From the NCBI GenBank assembly GCA_035578905.1, contig JAQJVL010000292.1, positions 50,001 through 114,000 on the forward strand: DNA of 64,000 nucleotides, read 5' to 3'. The notes beneath the pieces are model-generated. The model was given only the letters and a program-made list of their open reading frames with translations. It was not told the DNA's origin and made no database searches. Numbering within the stretch: position 1 is the stretch's first letter; the number at the start of each line of letters is the position of its first letter. The translations under genes and the position numbers were made by a program. The stretch is from Stictocephala bisonia (lineage: Eukaryota; Arthropoda; Insecta; Hemiptera; Membracidae). Shown here one piece after another: positions 1-11,005 of this stretch.

Positions 1-1104
1 AAATTGAAGGGTATTCTAAAAGAATTCTCTACTCAAACTGAATCTCTAACCTCTGTACAAGTTAAACAGCTAAACGCCTTCTCTAATGAAATAAAAAAGA
101 AAAAGGCTGATTTTGATAATAACCTTCAACGGGTTTTAGCTCTTGATTCTGACGATGGTGTGTCGGATGAAACTTTATCTTCCGATCAAGATGAAATTGA
201 AACTCTCTTTGCGTATTTGACAGCATTCATTGAGGTACTTACTCCTCCTGTCGAACCAAAAACACCTAGCTCACTGAGTGATAGCAGTACTGTTTCACAT
301 TCTGGATCCTCTCTAGTCAGGTTACCAAAAATAGACCTGCAAAAGTTTTCTGGTGACCCACTAACGTGGACAAGTTTTATTAATCTGTTTGATACGACGA
401 TTCATCGTAATGCAAGCCTTTCCAGTGTGGCTAAGTTCCAATACTTACTCAGTGTGTTACAAGGTGATGCTTTATCATTAGTAAAAAGTTTAACTCTGTC
501 CGCACCTAATTATCTCGTGGCCTATAGTTTACTACGAGATAGATATCACAATACTCGCAGGTTACAATCTCTACACCTCAATCAACTCTTAGACTTACCT
601 GCTGTTAGTGCTACCTCTTTGAAGGGACTTCGTCAATTCGTGAACATTTTTACTGAACATTCACAAGCCTTGAAGGGATGTGATGTGACTCAAAACAATC
701 CACTTTTATCTGCATTATTGTTGCGTAAACTTGACAATGAGCTCTGTAAAAAACTTGAAAGTTTTCGATCTAAAGTGAATGAAGACTTTAGTCCTCACTC
801 TTCGCCTAGTGTGGAAGAAATAATAAAATATTTGAACATTGAGTGCTCGCAAATTGAAGACGCTAACATACACAACTTTCCTTTTGTGAACAAAAATATT
901 TCATCACGATTACAAACTCAACAAAAACACGCTTTGGTAAAAAGGGTGAATTCTTCACACAGTGGTGTCTCTATGATCACAACACAAACCAGTTCTCAGT
1001 CACAGTCGGGAACTAATAAACACAACGCTTGGCAATGCTTTGCTTGTAATAAAACAGGTCACAAAATATGTGCTTGTGATATCTTTAAGGAACTCACCTC
1101 ATGA
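1..1104 (+). pseudogene. gag: BEL/Pao gag (5' truncated by window, frameshifted)
   Basis: This is the Gag part of the retroelement, which packages its RNA. The frame is open from base 1, so the real start is outside the window. Residues ~108-200 (beginning LPKIDLQKFSGDP) resemble the DUF1759 capsid-like domain common in BEL/Pao Gag. A CCHC zinc knuckle (CX2CX4HX4C) begins CFACNKTGHK near residue 343. The frame then runs into TGA at 1102, while the expected continuation (SPHERHELVKK) is in the next frame, so an indel lies at about 1086-1099. Confidence 0.9.
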
Positions 1105-1223
1105 AAGACATGAATTAGTAAAAAAAAAAACACCAACATTGTTTCTCATGCCTTGGTAATCACAGCTCGAAAGATTGTCAGTCTCAATCAACGTGTCGCA
1201 CATGTAACAAGCGACATCATACA
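1105..1223 (+). pseudogene. Broken gag-pol junction with second zinc knuckle
   Basis: Just after the gag stop, frame 2 carries HERHELVKK to an 11-A run at 1120-1130. Frame 3 then carries CFSCLGNHSSKDC and CRTCNKRHHT, which are the further CCHC-type knuckles expected between Gag and protease. Two frame changes within about 40 bp show that the polyprotein is broken here. The A-run is the obvious site of the second indel. Confidence 0.8.
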
Positions 1224-3146
1224 ATGCTACATTTTGATGTTAATCTCTCTCGTCAACCCTCTCGAGATAGTCATACGTCCTCTAGACCTCAAGATCAACA
1301 TAATGTTACCTCTAGGGATATAGCTACAACTTCATCTCTCTTTGTCTCTTCTGCTGATATATTAAATTGCTCTGCCCTAAATAGCTCTAACTCTCTCTCT
1401 TCATCTAATTATACGGTGTTACTAGGTACAGCTTTAATTAAGCTAACCACCTCTCAAGGCATTTCTCATGTATTTAGAGCATTACTTGACACGGGCTCTA
1501 TGTGTGAACTTCTCTCTGAACGTGCTGCTAATATCTTGAACGACAAGCGACATGCTTCAAATCTAAAAATATCTGGACTCGCTCAAAACTCCTCCTCTAC
1601 AAAGGGAACAATGTATCTAAATTTGGAATCGCTCTCTGGCCACGCATTGGCCAACAAACATCAGTTTCATATCTTAGATAAAATCTCCGTGGATTTACCA
1701 TGCACTCGTATCGCTTCTGGCGTGTGGGACAAGGTCAAGCCTTATACACTCGCTGACCCTTCCTTCCACTTACCTGGTGGCATTGATGTACTAATAGGTA
1801 GCTCTCTATTACCTCTAATTCTTACTCAAGAGAATCATTCGCTTGGGCCTCACATGCCTCATGTGATAGGCACACACTTCGGCTACATACTCATGGGTCA
1901 AGCTCCTTGTGCTTCGACTACGGATGCTGCGGTCAACTTTTCAATATCTCTTTTGTCTACTAGTGATGATCTCTTGCACTCATCTTTACAACGATTCTGG
2001 CAACAAGAAGAAGCACCACCCATCAGTGTTAAATCACGAGATGAGATCACTTGTGACGAATACTTTGTAAAGACTCATACTCGTGACCCAACTGGTCGCT
2101 ATGTTGTGCGACTTCCGTTCAGAACGGATCCCTCTGCTCTTGGCCTCTCTCGGGGTACTGCTGAAAAGCGTTTACTGTCTCTTGAACAAAAATTTAACGC
2201 ACAACCTCAGTTTGCTCAGCTTTACCGCTCTTTCATTTCTGAATATCGAGCTCTCGGTCATATGAGCAAAATAGACCATGTTGAGGACACCCCTCACTAT
2301 TATCTCCCTCATCATGGTGTGTTGAAAGACTCTAGCAGTACAACAAAACTTAGGACTGTGTTTGACGCCAGTAGTAACACCAGTTCCGGTTACTCTCTCA
2401 ATGACATTCTTTTCACCGGTAGAAAGTTACAGACTGATATTTGTGACATTATTTTGAACTTCCGGTCTCATAATTTAGTGTTTTCATGTGACATACGACA
2501 GATGTTTCATCAAATAAAAATCCATCCTGACGATCAACATTTTCAACTCATTTTATGGCGTGATAATCCTTCCGCGAAAATATCCACATTCCAACTCACC
2601 ACTGTCACCTACGGGATGAACAGCTCTCCTTACTTAGCAATTAAAACCCTGACTCAACTTGCGGAAGATGAAGGTGCTGACTTTCCTCAGGCTGCTAACT
2701 CACTACGTCATCATACCTACGTGGATGATATTGTCTCTGGGGCAGACTCGGTGGAGGCGGCTCTTGAGCTTCAAGACCAGCTCATCCAACTCTTAGGTCG
2801 TGGCGGCTTCGAACTTTGGAAGTGGGCGTCCAACTCCAAGCAGCTCCTCGACAGGTTCCCTTCGGAACATCTAGAAACTCCTAGTTTCTTGCAAGAAGCA
2901 CAACTTCATCAGTTCTCCATCCTGGGTATGCACTGGTCCCCTGAAGAAGATTGTTTTCGCTATGCTTTTCACTATCAAACAGACAAATTAACCAAACGCT
3001 CTGTATTAAGCCTCATTGCAAAATTGTACGATCCCTGTGGTTTTCTAGCTCCATTAATCATGGTAGCTAAATGCTATATGCAGCTCCTATGGGCTCAAGG
3101 CCTAAAGTGGGACGATGCTCTCCCCCCTGATATCGCCGATAAATGA
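1224..3146 (+). pseudogene. pol: BEL/Pao pol, protease and reverse transcriptase part
   Basis: Residues 89-92 are DTGS, the active site of a retropepsin-type aspartic protease that would mature the polyprotein. The reverse transcriptase follows: FSCDIRQMFHQIKI holds the first catalytic Asp and YVDD at residues 499-502 holds the other two, the form usual in BEL/Pao. The frame has no real start at 1224; it simply opens after the upstream breaks. It ends at TGA (3144-3146) in the middle of the connection to RNase H. The same frame continues straight after the stop, so this is a point nonsense change rather than a gene end. Confidence 0.92.
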
Positions 3147-4937
3147 CAATTATTTATTAACGACACTAGTCGTTACCTCTCTCAACTCAAGATGCCTCGA
3201 GCATTTCCGTTAGCCCACGCTAATGTAATTGAATTACATGGCTTTTCTGATGCCTCAGAATGTGGTTATGCCGCAATAGTGCATTTTCGTTGTGAATCTT
3301 TTAGCGGAGAAGTGACTGTGAGACAAATTTTGTCAAAAACTCATGTGGCTCCTCTGAAACGGGTGACCCTGCCTCGTTTAGAACTTTGTGGAGCTCATCT
3401 TTTGACCAAGCTAATTGATTATTGCCTTAGACAGTTTTCTCATCTCAAGATTAATGAACTGACACTTTGGTGTGACTCTTCGTTAGTGCTCACGTGGCTA
3501 CAAACACCTACCTACCGATTGAAAACTTTTGTAGCAAATCGTGTCGCTCAAATTCAAGAAATTATTCCTGGTCATTTACGCATCAGTGAACTGAATGCCG
3601 CTGAAGTAGTTACTTTCAAACTAGTACAACGTTCAGCATTTAGTGAGGACATTAAATCACTGAAGAAAGACTCTGCGTGCTCCACTCACCTACGTAAATT
3701 GAATCCTTATCTGGATTCTGATGATCTTATACGTGTTGGTGGTAGACTGGCACAATGTAACCTCTCATATGACGCTCGTCATCCCATTGTACTTCCCAAA
3801 CGGCATCATGTTGTAAAGCTATTGATAGACTTTTATCATCGCATCCATCTCCATTCTGGACCTCAATTGACACAAGCACTACTAACACGCAAAGTGTGGA
3901 TATTATGTGCTAGAAGTATCATACGCTCAAGTATTTTCCAGTGTCTCGTGTGCTTTAAGAATAAACTAAAAAACAAAACTCCTCTTATGGGTGACTTACC
4001 CGCACACCGTGTTAATCCAGCTCGACCGTTCTCATCAACAGGTGTGGATTATGCCGGACCCTTCACTGTCAAGATTCACAATCTCAGGAGACTGCGACAC
4101 ATTAAGGTCTACTTGTGCATTTTTATCTGCAAGGTTACTAAAGCCGTTCATATAGAAGTGGTGACTGATCTCACTACAGAAGGTTTTACTGCCTCTCTCA
4201 CACGTTTTGTGTCCCGACGTGGTCTGTGCTCAAACATCTATTCAGACTGCGGAACTAACTTCGTAGGTGCAGACTCAGTACTACAAAAGGTGATTCGTGA
4301 ATCAACTCTCTCATCTGTTGCACAGGACAAAATTGTTCATTTTACCTCCTCCCGAGGAATTACGTTCCATTTTAACCCACCAGCTGCACCTCATCAGGGC
4401 GGGCTGTGGGAAAGTGCGGTTAAAAGTGCAAAATACCATCTCAAACGAGTGATTAATGAAACCGTGCTTACCTTACCACAATTTCAGACTCTATCAACGC
4501 AAGTAGAGGCAATGCTAAATTCTCGCCCACTTACTGCTCTCAGCTCAGACCCTTCTGAAACCTCAGTCTTAACACCTGGTCACTTCCTGATTGGTGCTCC
4601 TCTGGCTGCCCTACCAGAACCCGATCTCTCTGATGTTCCTACCAATCGACTTCGCCATTGGCAACTAGTCCAGGCCTTTCACCAACGCATCTGGCATCGC
4701 TGGCAATTGGAATACCTCCACTCTCTACAACAACGTTCAAAATGGAGCACTCCCCAGGAGAACCTCAAAATTGGAGATCTCGTCTTGGTGCAATCCCCGA
4801 CACCACCTCTTACCTGGCCTCTTGGGCGTATCACTGACGTTTACCCTGGACCTGACGGTACTGTGCGAGTGGTCACAATCAAGACGCCTTCAGGGACTTA
4901 CACTCGACCCGCAAACAAGGTCTTCCTCTGCCACTAA
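3147..4937 (+). pseudogene. pol: BEL/Pao pol, RNase H fragment, integrase and C-terminal domain
   Basis: This continues the same frame after the TGA at 3144; residues below are numbered from the ATG at 3192. RNase H starts with HGFSDASECGYAA (Asp at residue 20) and keeps LPRLELCGA and WCDSSLVLTWL. Its final part seems deleted, because HLRISELNA joins directly to AEVVTFKLVQ near residue 136. Integrase has the HHCC zinc site (His near 215-220, CLVC at 251-254) and a full DDE set (D286, D352, E407). The end matches the DUF5641-like tail of BEL/Pao integrases (GHFLIGAPL, HRWQLEYL). It stops naturally with TAA before the LTR. Confidence 0.92.
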
Positions 4938-5080
4938 ACTAAGTGGACTCTTAATTTCTAAGAATTTAGTATAACTTAATAATAAGCTCTTTATCATGTA
5001 ACTCATCACCCTATATATGTTGTGTGTAATCTTTTCATTTTCTCTCTATATTAAAGTTTATAACTTCAAGGTGGCCGGTA

Positions 5081-5679
5081 TGTTAGGTAATAAGATGATT
5101 GTACATAGTTGATATATTCTGTAGTTATAAGATTTGATTTTTGGTATTTCCCATGTTCACTAAAGCCAAGAGAGAGAGAGGGTTATCTGCCCTTAGAATA
5201 GACATCACGCCACCCCAAATTCGAGCTCTCATTGGTGCTCAGGAATAAACTCTCCTCAGGCGACGGTTTCGCGCCACACTCACGCTTAGTCTCTCAAAGT
5301 GTAAGGTCGTGGGTCTCGTTTCCAACTCAACAATTAGTGATTGTGTGCCTTTTTAAATTCTAACTCTACCTCTTGCAACTCTACCTCTGTGCTGCTCATC
5401 CAGACCTTCAAGAACCTCGTTTGTGCGGTACGTGGTCGGTCTTCTGGACTTTCGAAACGCTCGTACTTCCACGACTACTCTACAGTGCTTTAGAACTGTG
5501 ACAAAGGAAGGTGGACTGGATTACCAAAAGTGTCTCCAACTACTCCTGTTGGATACGTGGTCAACCAATCTCTGTGGTGAGTCAATTCTCTCTAATTAAT
5601 TATTTACGTCCTTAGTGTATTCCCCCGTCAGCTCCGGAAGAGCAATGGTCCTCCGTGTTCAGGAACAGAAACATTAACA
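5081..5679 (+). repeat. Probable 3' LTR of the BEL/Pao element
   Basis: About 140 bp after the integrase stop, the sequence begins TGTTAGG after a purine/G-rich stretch (AAGGTGGCCGG) that could be the polypurine tract. It runs to ATTAACA, giving the TGTT...AACA ends expected of an LTR. An AATAAA lies at 5244-5249. The 3' boundary is inferred because the 5' LTR is not in the window for comparison; an end nearer 5750 is possible. Confidence 0.6.
5244..5249 (+). promoter_or_regulatory. Poly(A) signal AATAAA in the LTR
   Basis: A canonical AATAAA lies about 165 bp into the LTR, a usual position for the R-region signal. The link to the LTR depends on the LTR call. Confidence 0.4.
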
Positions 5680-5698
5680 TTCTCTACCGATCATTTAG

Positions 5699-5741
5699 TG
5701 GTCCTCCGGGCCGGATCATTTAGTGGTCCTCCGGGCGGGAT
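5699..5741 (+). repeat. Two primer-binding-site-like repeats after the LTR
   Basis: TGGTCCTCCGGGCCGGAT (5699-5716) is repeated 25 bp later with one change (5724-5741). Its complement ends in GGACCA and reads like the 3' end of a eukaryotic tRNA-Tyr with two differences. A tRNA primer site normally lies after a 5' LTR, not a 3' one. A remnant of a second, tandem internal region is one explanation; another is that the LTR is longer than drawn. Confidence 0.45.
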
Positions 5742-6018
5742 CAATAACAAAAATCTAATTTAAACAGTCAATATAAAACAGCCGTTAATTCACTGAAATC
5801 ATTGTTATTATATAAAATACAGAAACTATCAGACTCAAATTAAATAATGTGTAATGAAAAAACATTTAGGAACAAAAATGAGATGTTATTCAATTATTTA
5901 TGAACCAATTTTACAAATGTAGTGACATTACATTTGGAATTAAATTGTTTAAGCTATTGTAATTCTTTGTTTTAGGTCTTAGATTTTTTCTACTACCTAG
6001 ATGATCTCTAATACTCAC

Positions 6019-6147
6019 CACTGTCGTACATATCACAGTCGTCCATCTTGGTGTGTGTAATGTCCTTGTGTGAGGCGAGGAACAGGACCACTTCCCGCTT
6101 TTCGTTCTTGATAGGCACAATGTCCAGCAGGCACCAGAACGGCGTTC
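6019..6147 (-). CDS. Elk: Elk-type voltage-gated K+ channel, PAS-domain exon (second visible)
   Basis: This internal exon encodes the C-terminal half of the N-terminal PAS (eag) domain of an EAG-family potassium channel. Read on the minus strand it begins after TTTCAG and ends before GTGAGT, both good splice sites. The product includes [16 protein letters not shown] and [15 protein letters not shown], the Elk form of the PAS end; Erg and Eag proteins differ here. The length is 129 bp with phase 1 at both ends, and it joins in frame to the exon at 32243-32476 (KKN, split Gly, TPFW). Its GC content is far above the flanks. In the channel this domain packs on the cytoplasmic cyclic-nucleotide-binding-like region and tunes gating. 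The channel pore exons must lie left of the window. Confidence 0.92.
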
Positions 6148-6284
6148 CTGAAAGTAAACAATGAAGGCAATGAAAAGAAGTAACAAAATGTGAGCAATGA
6201 TATCTGTCAAATTTAAATGACTAAAATTATTTCCCATATGTTTTATATCCATAATTACAGTAATATTATACTATTAGGAGATAC

Positions 6285-6359
6285 CCCTGCACGCTTCGCA
6301 TGCCTGCTCCATCACTCGCTGCGGTTGTGAAACCTTGGACGGTGGCCTCTGACTTTTCA
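6285..6359 (-). CDS. Candidate cassette exon of Elk (unproven)
   Basis: On the minus strand, 138 bp before the 6147 exon boundary, a 75-bp open stretch follows ATATTTGTAG (a possible acceptor) and precedes GTATCT (a weak donor). In phase 1 it is open and would add 25 residues, starting KSQRPPSKVSQPQRV and ending ACEACRG, exactly between KKNG and TPFW. It is roughly 57% GC inside AT-rich intron, like the proven exons. From memory, Drosophila Eag carries an extra segment at the same place in PAS. If the donor fails, the frame meets TAA 6 nt further. It could instead be a GC-rich repeat fragment. Confidence 0.3.
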
Positions 6360-7599
6360 CTACAAATATTAGTGGTTAAACTCTATTAAGTAAAATCGTT
6401 ATATGTACATTTATTTACAGTAGCTTACTGTCCTCGAGTTGCAACCTATTTATAGTTTAGATAATAACACCCAAAGTTAATATCAATTAAATGTTAATGA
6501 GTTATTATACCTAATGTTATTACTTTTTACAGCGTATTTAAAAGTTTTAATTTTATTTAACAGTTGTTGATAACAGACACACAGACACAAACAAAACTTC
6601 CACTAAATCAATAAAACTTACTCCCTATATCATTATGAAAGATCCACTATAACCTTCGAAATGCTATAAAAATCGTTAATTAAATTCCGACAGCTGTTAG
6701 TGTTATAAAAATCGTTATTTATATTTGAACAGCTATTACTTTTGACTAATTCAAATCCCTCCATTTTATTCTAATGGCCGAAAAACGTACTATGAGGGAT
6801 TCGCGTGACATTCAGGGCAAAACCTTGCAACTCCGAATAGGGGAAAATTTGTTTCACCTCAAACGTCAAAACTGATTAAAAAATATGGGAGGAGTTGTGT
6901 TGACAAAAAAACGGATTCACGTATTATATATAAGGATTACGTATCACATAATTACATGGAATGATTATGTAATATAACGTAAGACCTTGTATTAATCTAA
7001 TAACCAAACTGCACTTCCACTACAGCTATAAGTAATCAATATAACATGCATATACATATTTTACAATTTATCATTCGTCATTGGGGCATTCGTTAATGAC
7101 GGTTTCCAATTATACCAGTCATAATTTATGATATAGACTACGTATGTTCATAAAAACACTCATCACACTCACTTACCACTCATTCATAAAATTCTGCTCT
7201 AAGGGGGGCTAATAAAGTAAATAATATTTTACGATCAAGCGTCCATACTGCAAGATAATTTACCAAGTAATGTCTTATCTTTAGCTTTAAAGAAAAGATG
7301 ATACAGTTTTCCATGGTTTATTGAAATCAGAAACACTAATGTCAACTCTAGTCATGAAATCAAAGACAATTTGCGTGTTCCATTGAGTAAATTTATATAA
7401 ATTTAATGTAAATTTACAGCAAACTCATCTTCTAACATACAAATGATGCTTGTGATTTTGACTGGAGATCTAGAGGTTTAAGGTTGACTCATGAGATTCA
7501 ACTGTAAGGGAAGGCAATACGGTAGTTTTTTTAAATCTCATATAGAAATTATTTTTTAAAGATCATACGTGCGAAATGTACCCAATTTTAGAATGTAAC

Positions 7600-7657
<58 letters not shown>

Positions 7658-8395
7658 AGTCAGAAATGATGTTTATATAATTTACTACGGAACTGTGTTA
7701 AATTTTAGCTTGCTTTCACAATTTATAAAGTTACCTAGTGAGTAATACGTGAAGACTGGATTGCAATTTTACTCATGATTTTCAAAATTGTAAACTCAAC
7801 TCTCATGCTTTTTCCTTTACTCTCAATGCTTAAGCCCATCATACACTTTTCTGTGGTTTTATTTAATATATGATATATTTTCAACCATACTTATAAATTT
7901 TTCGTACTAAAATTATTTAACTTTTTCATTTATGTTTTGAGGAAACTGTCTCAATATTACTATATTCAGACATATATGAAGGCACATTATGGAGTAATAT
8001 ACACAGATACTACCTTCCATCCAACTGATTAGATTTTCATAAAAAAAATAAATAAAAAACTCCCCAAACTTCAATTAATTAAGAGAACCATGCAAACCAC
8101 GATTAAAAAAATATTAACTGCTTGACACTACCCTGGCTATATTTTTTAACTTGAGTTTTTTTCTCGGGAAAACCCAATCACATGTGAGGTAGTGAAGTAC
8201 ACTTTTATTCAATAAAAAGCAGTGATAACTACAGAACCAGAAACCACAGGACGATAGATTTTAAGTGTTCATCCTCATAGACTGGCGCTCATTTTGCTAA
8301 CAAATTGCCAAATTCAACCCTGAAGCTCGCCTTAGAGCAATCTTGATACCGAAAGCATTTTATAGCACTAACGCGCAATAATTATTTGCGATCTT
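6360..8395. other. AT-rich intronic stretch without a recognised gene
   Basis: About 2 kb of AT-rich sequence with no coding region or recognised mobile element. The only distinct structure is a long A-run at 7603-7656. Confidence 0.6.
7603..7656 (+). repeat. Poly(A) run of about 54 bases
   Basis: A pure A-run is flanked by AACTGT and CAGTC. It could be the tail of a retroposed sequence on the plus strand, but no recognisable body precedes it and no target duplication was seen. Confidence 0.9.
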
Positions 8396-8553
8396 ACTAT
8401 CTAAAACAGGCCACGTCTGGACAGCATTTTTTTGACTCCAAGGATTTTTAATGTTTTTTGGGGGTTTCCAACCACGAGAAATTGATTGGCACTGGCCTCA
8501 ACCCTGGTAAAATTGTGATTTTTGCCCCAGAGGCTCCTAGACGTCCCATGTGG
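8396..8553. repeat. Dispersed repeat family 2, partial copy
   Basis: It starts CTATCTAAAACAGG and runs through GGCTCCTAGACGTCCC. The same text, diverged, recurs at 8943-9095 and 13195-13345, so this is a partial copy of a dispersed family. It has no coding capacity. Confidence 0.75.
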
Positions 8554-8760
8554 GAATTATTTAATAACTTATTGTTTAGAAGATCATGTGTGTTCTGTTT
8601 ACTTCCTTGTTCACATGTGGTGGAATTATTTAATAACTTATTGTCTAGAAGATCATGTGTGTTCTGTTTACTTCCTTGTTCACATGTGGTGGAATTATTT
8701 AATAACTTATTGTCTAGAAGATCATGTGTGTTCTGTTTACTTCCTTGTTCACATGTGGTG
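8554..8760. repeat. Tandem repeat, 69-bp unit, three copies
   Basis: GAATTATTTAATAACTTATT recurs at 8554, 8623, 8692 and 8761, giving an exact 69-bp period with near-identical units. The unit includes TGTGTTCTGTTTACTTCC. Open frames across it repeat with the unit and are not genes. Confidence 0.95.
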
Positions 8761-8942
8761 GAATTATTTAATACTTTACTATTTTTTTTAACATGTATTT
8801 TTGTATAATTACCACCTTAAATACTTTGTCAAATTATTTTTTCACTATCACTGTTTTTCTTTATATTTTTTATTAATTAATGTGTTTAAATCCTATTTTT
8901 ATTTATTTTGACAATTGATTATTAAACTATCTTTTTACTATC

Positions 8943-9408
8943 TCACTATCTAAAACAAGCAGCGTCTGGACGACAATTTTTTGATACCAAGGATTTTTAA
9001 TTTTTTGGGGGAGTTTTCGACCATGAGAAATGGCACCGGTCTCAGCCCTGGGAAAATTCTGATTTCTGCCCCAGAGGCTCCTAGACGTCCAGTGTTATCA
9101 ATTTCTAGCAGAAGAAATAGTATGGAACCATTTCGACTTTTAGCAGAAAGTTGAGTATCAAAATATAGTTTTTTTATCTCTTAAATCTATAATACCACTA
9201 CATATCGTAAGAGACAAGATTTAAGGGCTCTGGCCCTTCCCAATTAAAAACTATACTAAAAACCCAACACTGGGTAATATTAAACTAATACACCCAAGTG
9301 AGGTACCAAATTAAGCGTATTCTTCTCTTATTTAGTAATATGCCATCAGATTCGAGAAAAGACTATGTTTATGGGCACCACTGCACGAAAACAAAAATTC
9401 ATGCTTAA
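8943..9408. repeat. Dispersed repeat family 2, copy A, left part
   Basis: This aligns by eye, end to end, with 13195-13640: both carry CCAAGGATTT, GGCACCGGTCTCA, TTCTAGCAGAA and AGAAAAGACTATGTTTATGG. It stops at TTAA, where piggyBac is inserted, and resumes at 12930. Confidence 0.8.
9405..9408. other. piggyBac left target site TTAA
   Basis: TTAA is the obligate, duplicated piggyBac target. It abuts the terminal inverted repeat CACTTTAATGGAGC and matches TTAA at 12930-12933. Confidence 0.9.
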
Positions 9409-9686
9409 CACTTTAATGGAGCTACCGGTCTCAGGGACCGGTAGAGTTTTTTGAAATATTGGTGTGGCAACCCTGGTTGAGCTAGGTCACCGACTCTTTC
9501 AGTAGCTGCCCCCCCTACTACTCCCCTATCCCCTCCACTATATTGCGTTCAGTCTGCTCTCAGCTTGCATCAATAGTGTGTCGATTTCACAAAACGTACC
9601 GGTCTCACATGCCGGATAGCTCCATTAGTGCGTAGTGACATATAGGCTTCTCATACCGGATAGCTCCGTTAGTGCAAAAGTGAAAG

Positions 9687-10097
9687 ATGAAAAATCCATC
9701 AACTAGCCGAGGTGTGTCAACAAACGATCGAGATTATGAACGATGGATTCAACTCATGTTAAATGATGAAGTGCCCGATGAAGAGAGTGATCCCGACGAT
9801 CCTGTTGATGATTCAGATGAGGACCCCGACTATGTTCTACCCAATGACGAAGGCCACTCATCTACTGATTCCAGCTCAGGTGATGATGAAAATTATTTAG
9901 ATGATAACATAGAGGCTGATATTCCTGTGAATCGTGAGAATGAGCCTGATTTTTATTTTGGAAAACCCAACGTAAAAAAAAAAATTATCCAGGCTTTCAA
10001 TGGAGCAGTTCAGAGCCTAATCAAAATGTTAGGATACCCGCACACAATATCGTTAGGGGTGGATTACCTGGTCTCCGAGGGAGAGCAAGAGCCTTAG
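9687..10097 (+). pseudogene. piggyBac transposase, N-terminal part
   Basis: This is the start of the transposase, beginning at ATG 9687. The first ~95 residues are acidic and Ser-rich (DEESDPDDPVDDSDEDPDY), typical of piggyBac N-termini. The true reading frame leaves this one at an 11-A run (9974-9984): after the run, frame 2 gives the conserved LPGLRGRARALGN region, whereas this frame runs on to a meaningless stop at 10095. A one-base homopolymer slip explains it. Confidence 0.85.
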
Positions 10098-10768
10098 GAA
10101 ATAAGCCTGATAAATTAGAAGTTTTTCAGCTCCTATTCGACCATAGCATGATTAATACAATAGTAACTAACACTAATATAAAGCTTGCATCGGTAAAAGA
10201 GAGATTGGGGCCAACTACTAATAGCAGTACGTACAGAGAAACTGATGAAATTGAAATGAAGGCTTTATTAGGCCTGCTGTTATTTTCTTCAATTTTGAAA
10301 GGTAATGACGAAGATATGAACTCTATATTTTCAGCAGATGCTACATCTAGACCTATATACACAGCAACTTTTACTAAAAAGAGATATCTTACTCTACTGG
10401 CATGTTTGCGTTTTGATGAGATGGCAACAAGAGACACACGTAGAGTCCGAGACAAAGCCGCTCCCATATCTGGTTTATTTCTGAAACTGGTGGCAAACTC
10501 TCAAGACCAATATTGTGTATCAAGCTACCTAACTGTAGACGAAATGTTAGTTCCGTTCCGGGGCAGATGTCCTTTTAAGGTTTTTATGCCAAAAAAACCA
10601 AAAAAGTATGGTGTAAAAATTATGTGCCTCACTGATGCCAAAACATCGTATTTATACAATGCGTATATTTACACCGGGAAAAAAAGTGATGGGGTGGGCC
10701 TATTGCCTGAAGAAAGAAAACTTCTCATCCCTACTCAGTCTGTGCTGCGCCTGTGCCAGCCTGTTATA
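9985..10768 (+). pseudogene. piggyBac transposase, central part (DDE_Tnp_1_7)
   Basis: Frame 2 is open from the A-run. It contains LPGLRGRARALGN and EIEMKALLGLLLFS. The first catalytic Asp lies in YLTVDEMLVPFRGRCPFK, followed by MPKKPKKYGVKI, all hallmarks of the family's catalytic domain. The gene is cut at PTQSVLRLCQPVI by the insertion at 10769. The last residues read before the stop at 10783 belong to the insertion. Confidence 0.9.
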
Positions 10769-10785
10769 GCAGCGCCTGTATAACA

Positions 10786-10824
10786 GTGGGTCAATACCAC
10801 TGTTATACAGTGGTATTGACCCAC
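10786..10824. repeat. Perfect palindrome, 18-bp arms
   Basis: GTGGGTCAATACCACTGT and its exact complement are separated by TAT. It is a head-to-head junction of minisatellite units and would form a hairpin as RNA or cruciform DNA. Confidence 0.95.
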
Positions 10825-10840
10825 CCACCCACCCATACAC

Positions 10841-11005
10841 ATACAGTGGTATCAATACTACTGTATGTGTATGGGTGGGCGGGTGGGTCAATACTACTGT
10901 ACGTGTATGGGCGGGTGGGTGGGTCAATACTACTGTATGTGTATGGGTGGGTGGGTGGGTCAATACCACTGTACGTGTACGGGTGGGCGGGTGGGTTATT
11001 ACCAC
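10841..11005 (+). repeat. Minisatellite cluster, ~30-bp TCAATACCACTGTACGTG units
   Basis: About five units alternate TCAATAC(C/T)ACTGTA, CGTGTATGGG and (GGGT)n. Frames read through it on both strands are artefacts. Confidence 0.9.

Larger units (their letters stand above)
1..5679 (+). mobile_element. Degenerate BEL/Pao LTR retrotransposon, 3' portion
   Basis: The order gag, aspartic protease, reverse transcriptase, RNase H, integrase, 3' LTR is seen directly and is the BEL/Pao order. The 5' LTR and the start of gag lie left of the window. The copy is dead: the gag-pol frame is shifted twice near 1090-1130, a TGA stop interrupts pol at 3144, and the end of RNase H is missing. It is oriented opposite to the Elk host gene and sits in the Elk intron downstream of the 6019-6147 exon. 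Confidence 0.93.

Noticed and set aside
8458..8808. 116-codon frame with three repeats of CVFCLLPCSHVV
   Set aside because: Follows the 69-bp tandem unit exactly (69 is a multiple of three), with no start signal or known domain.
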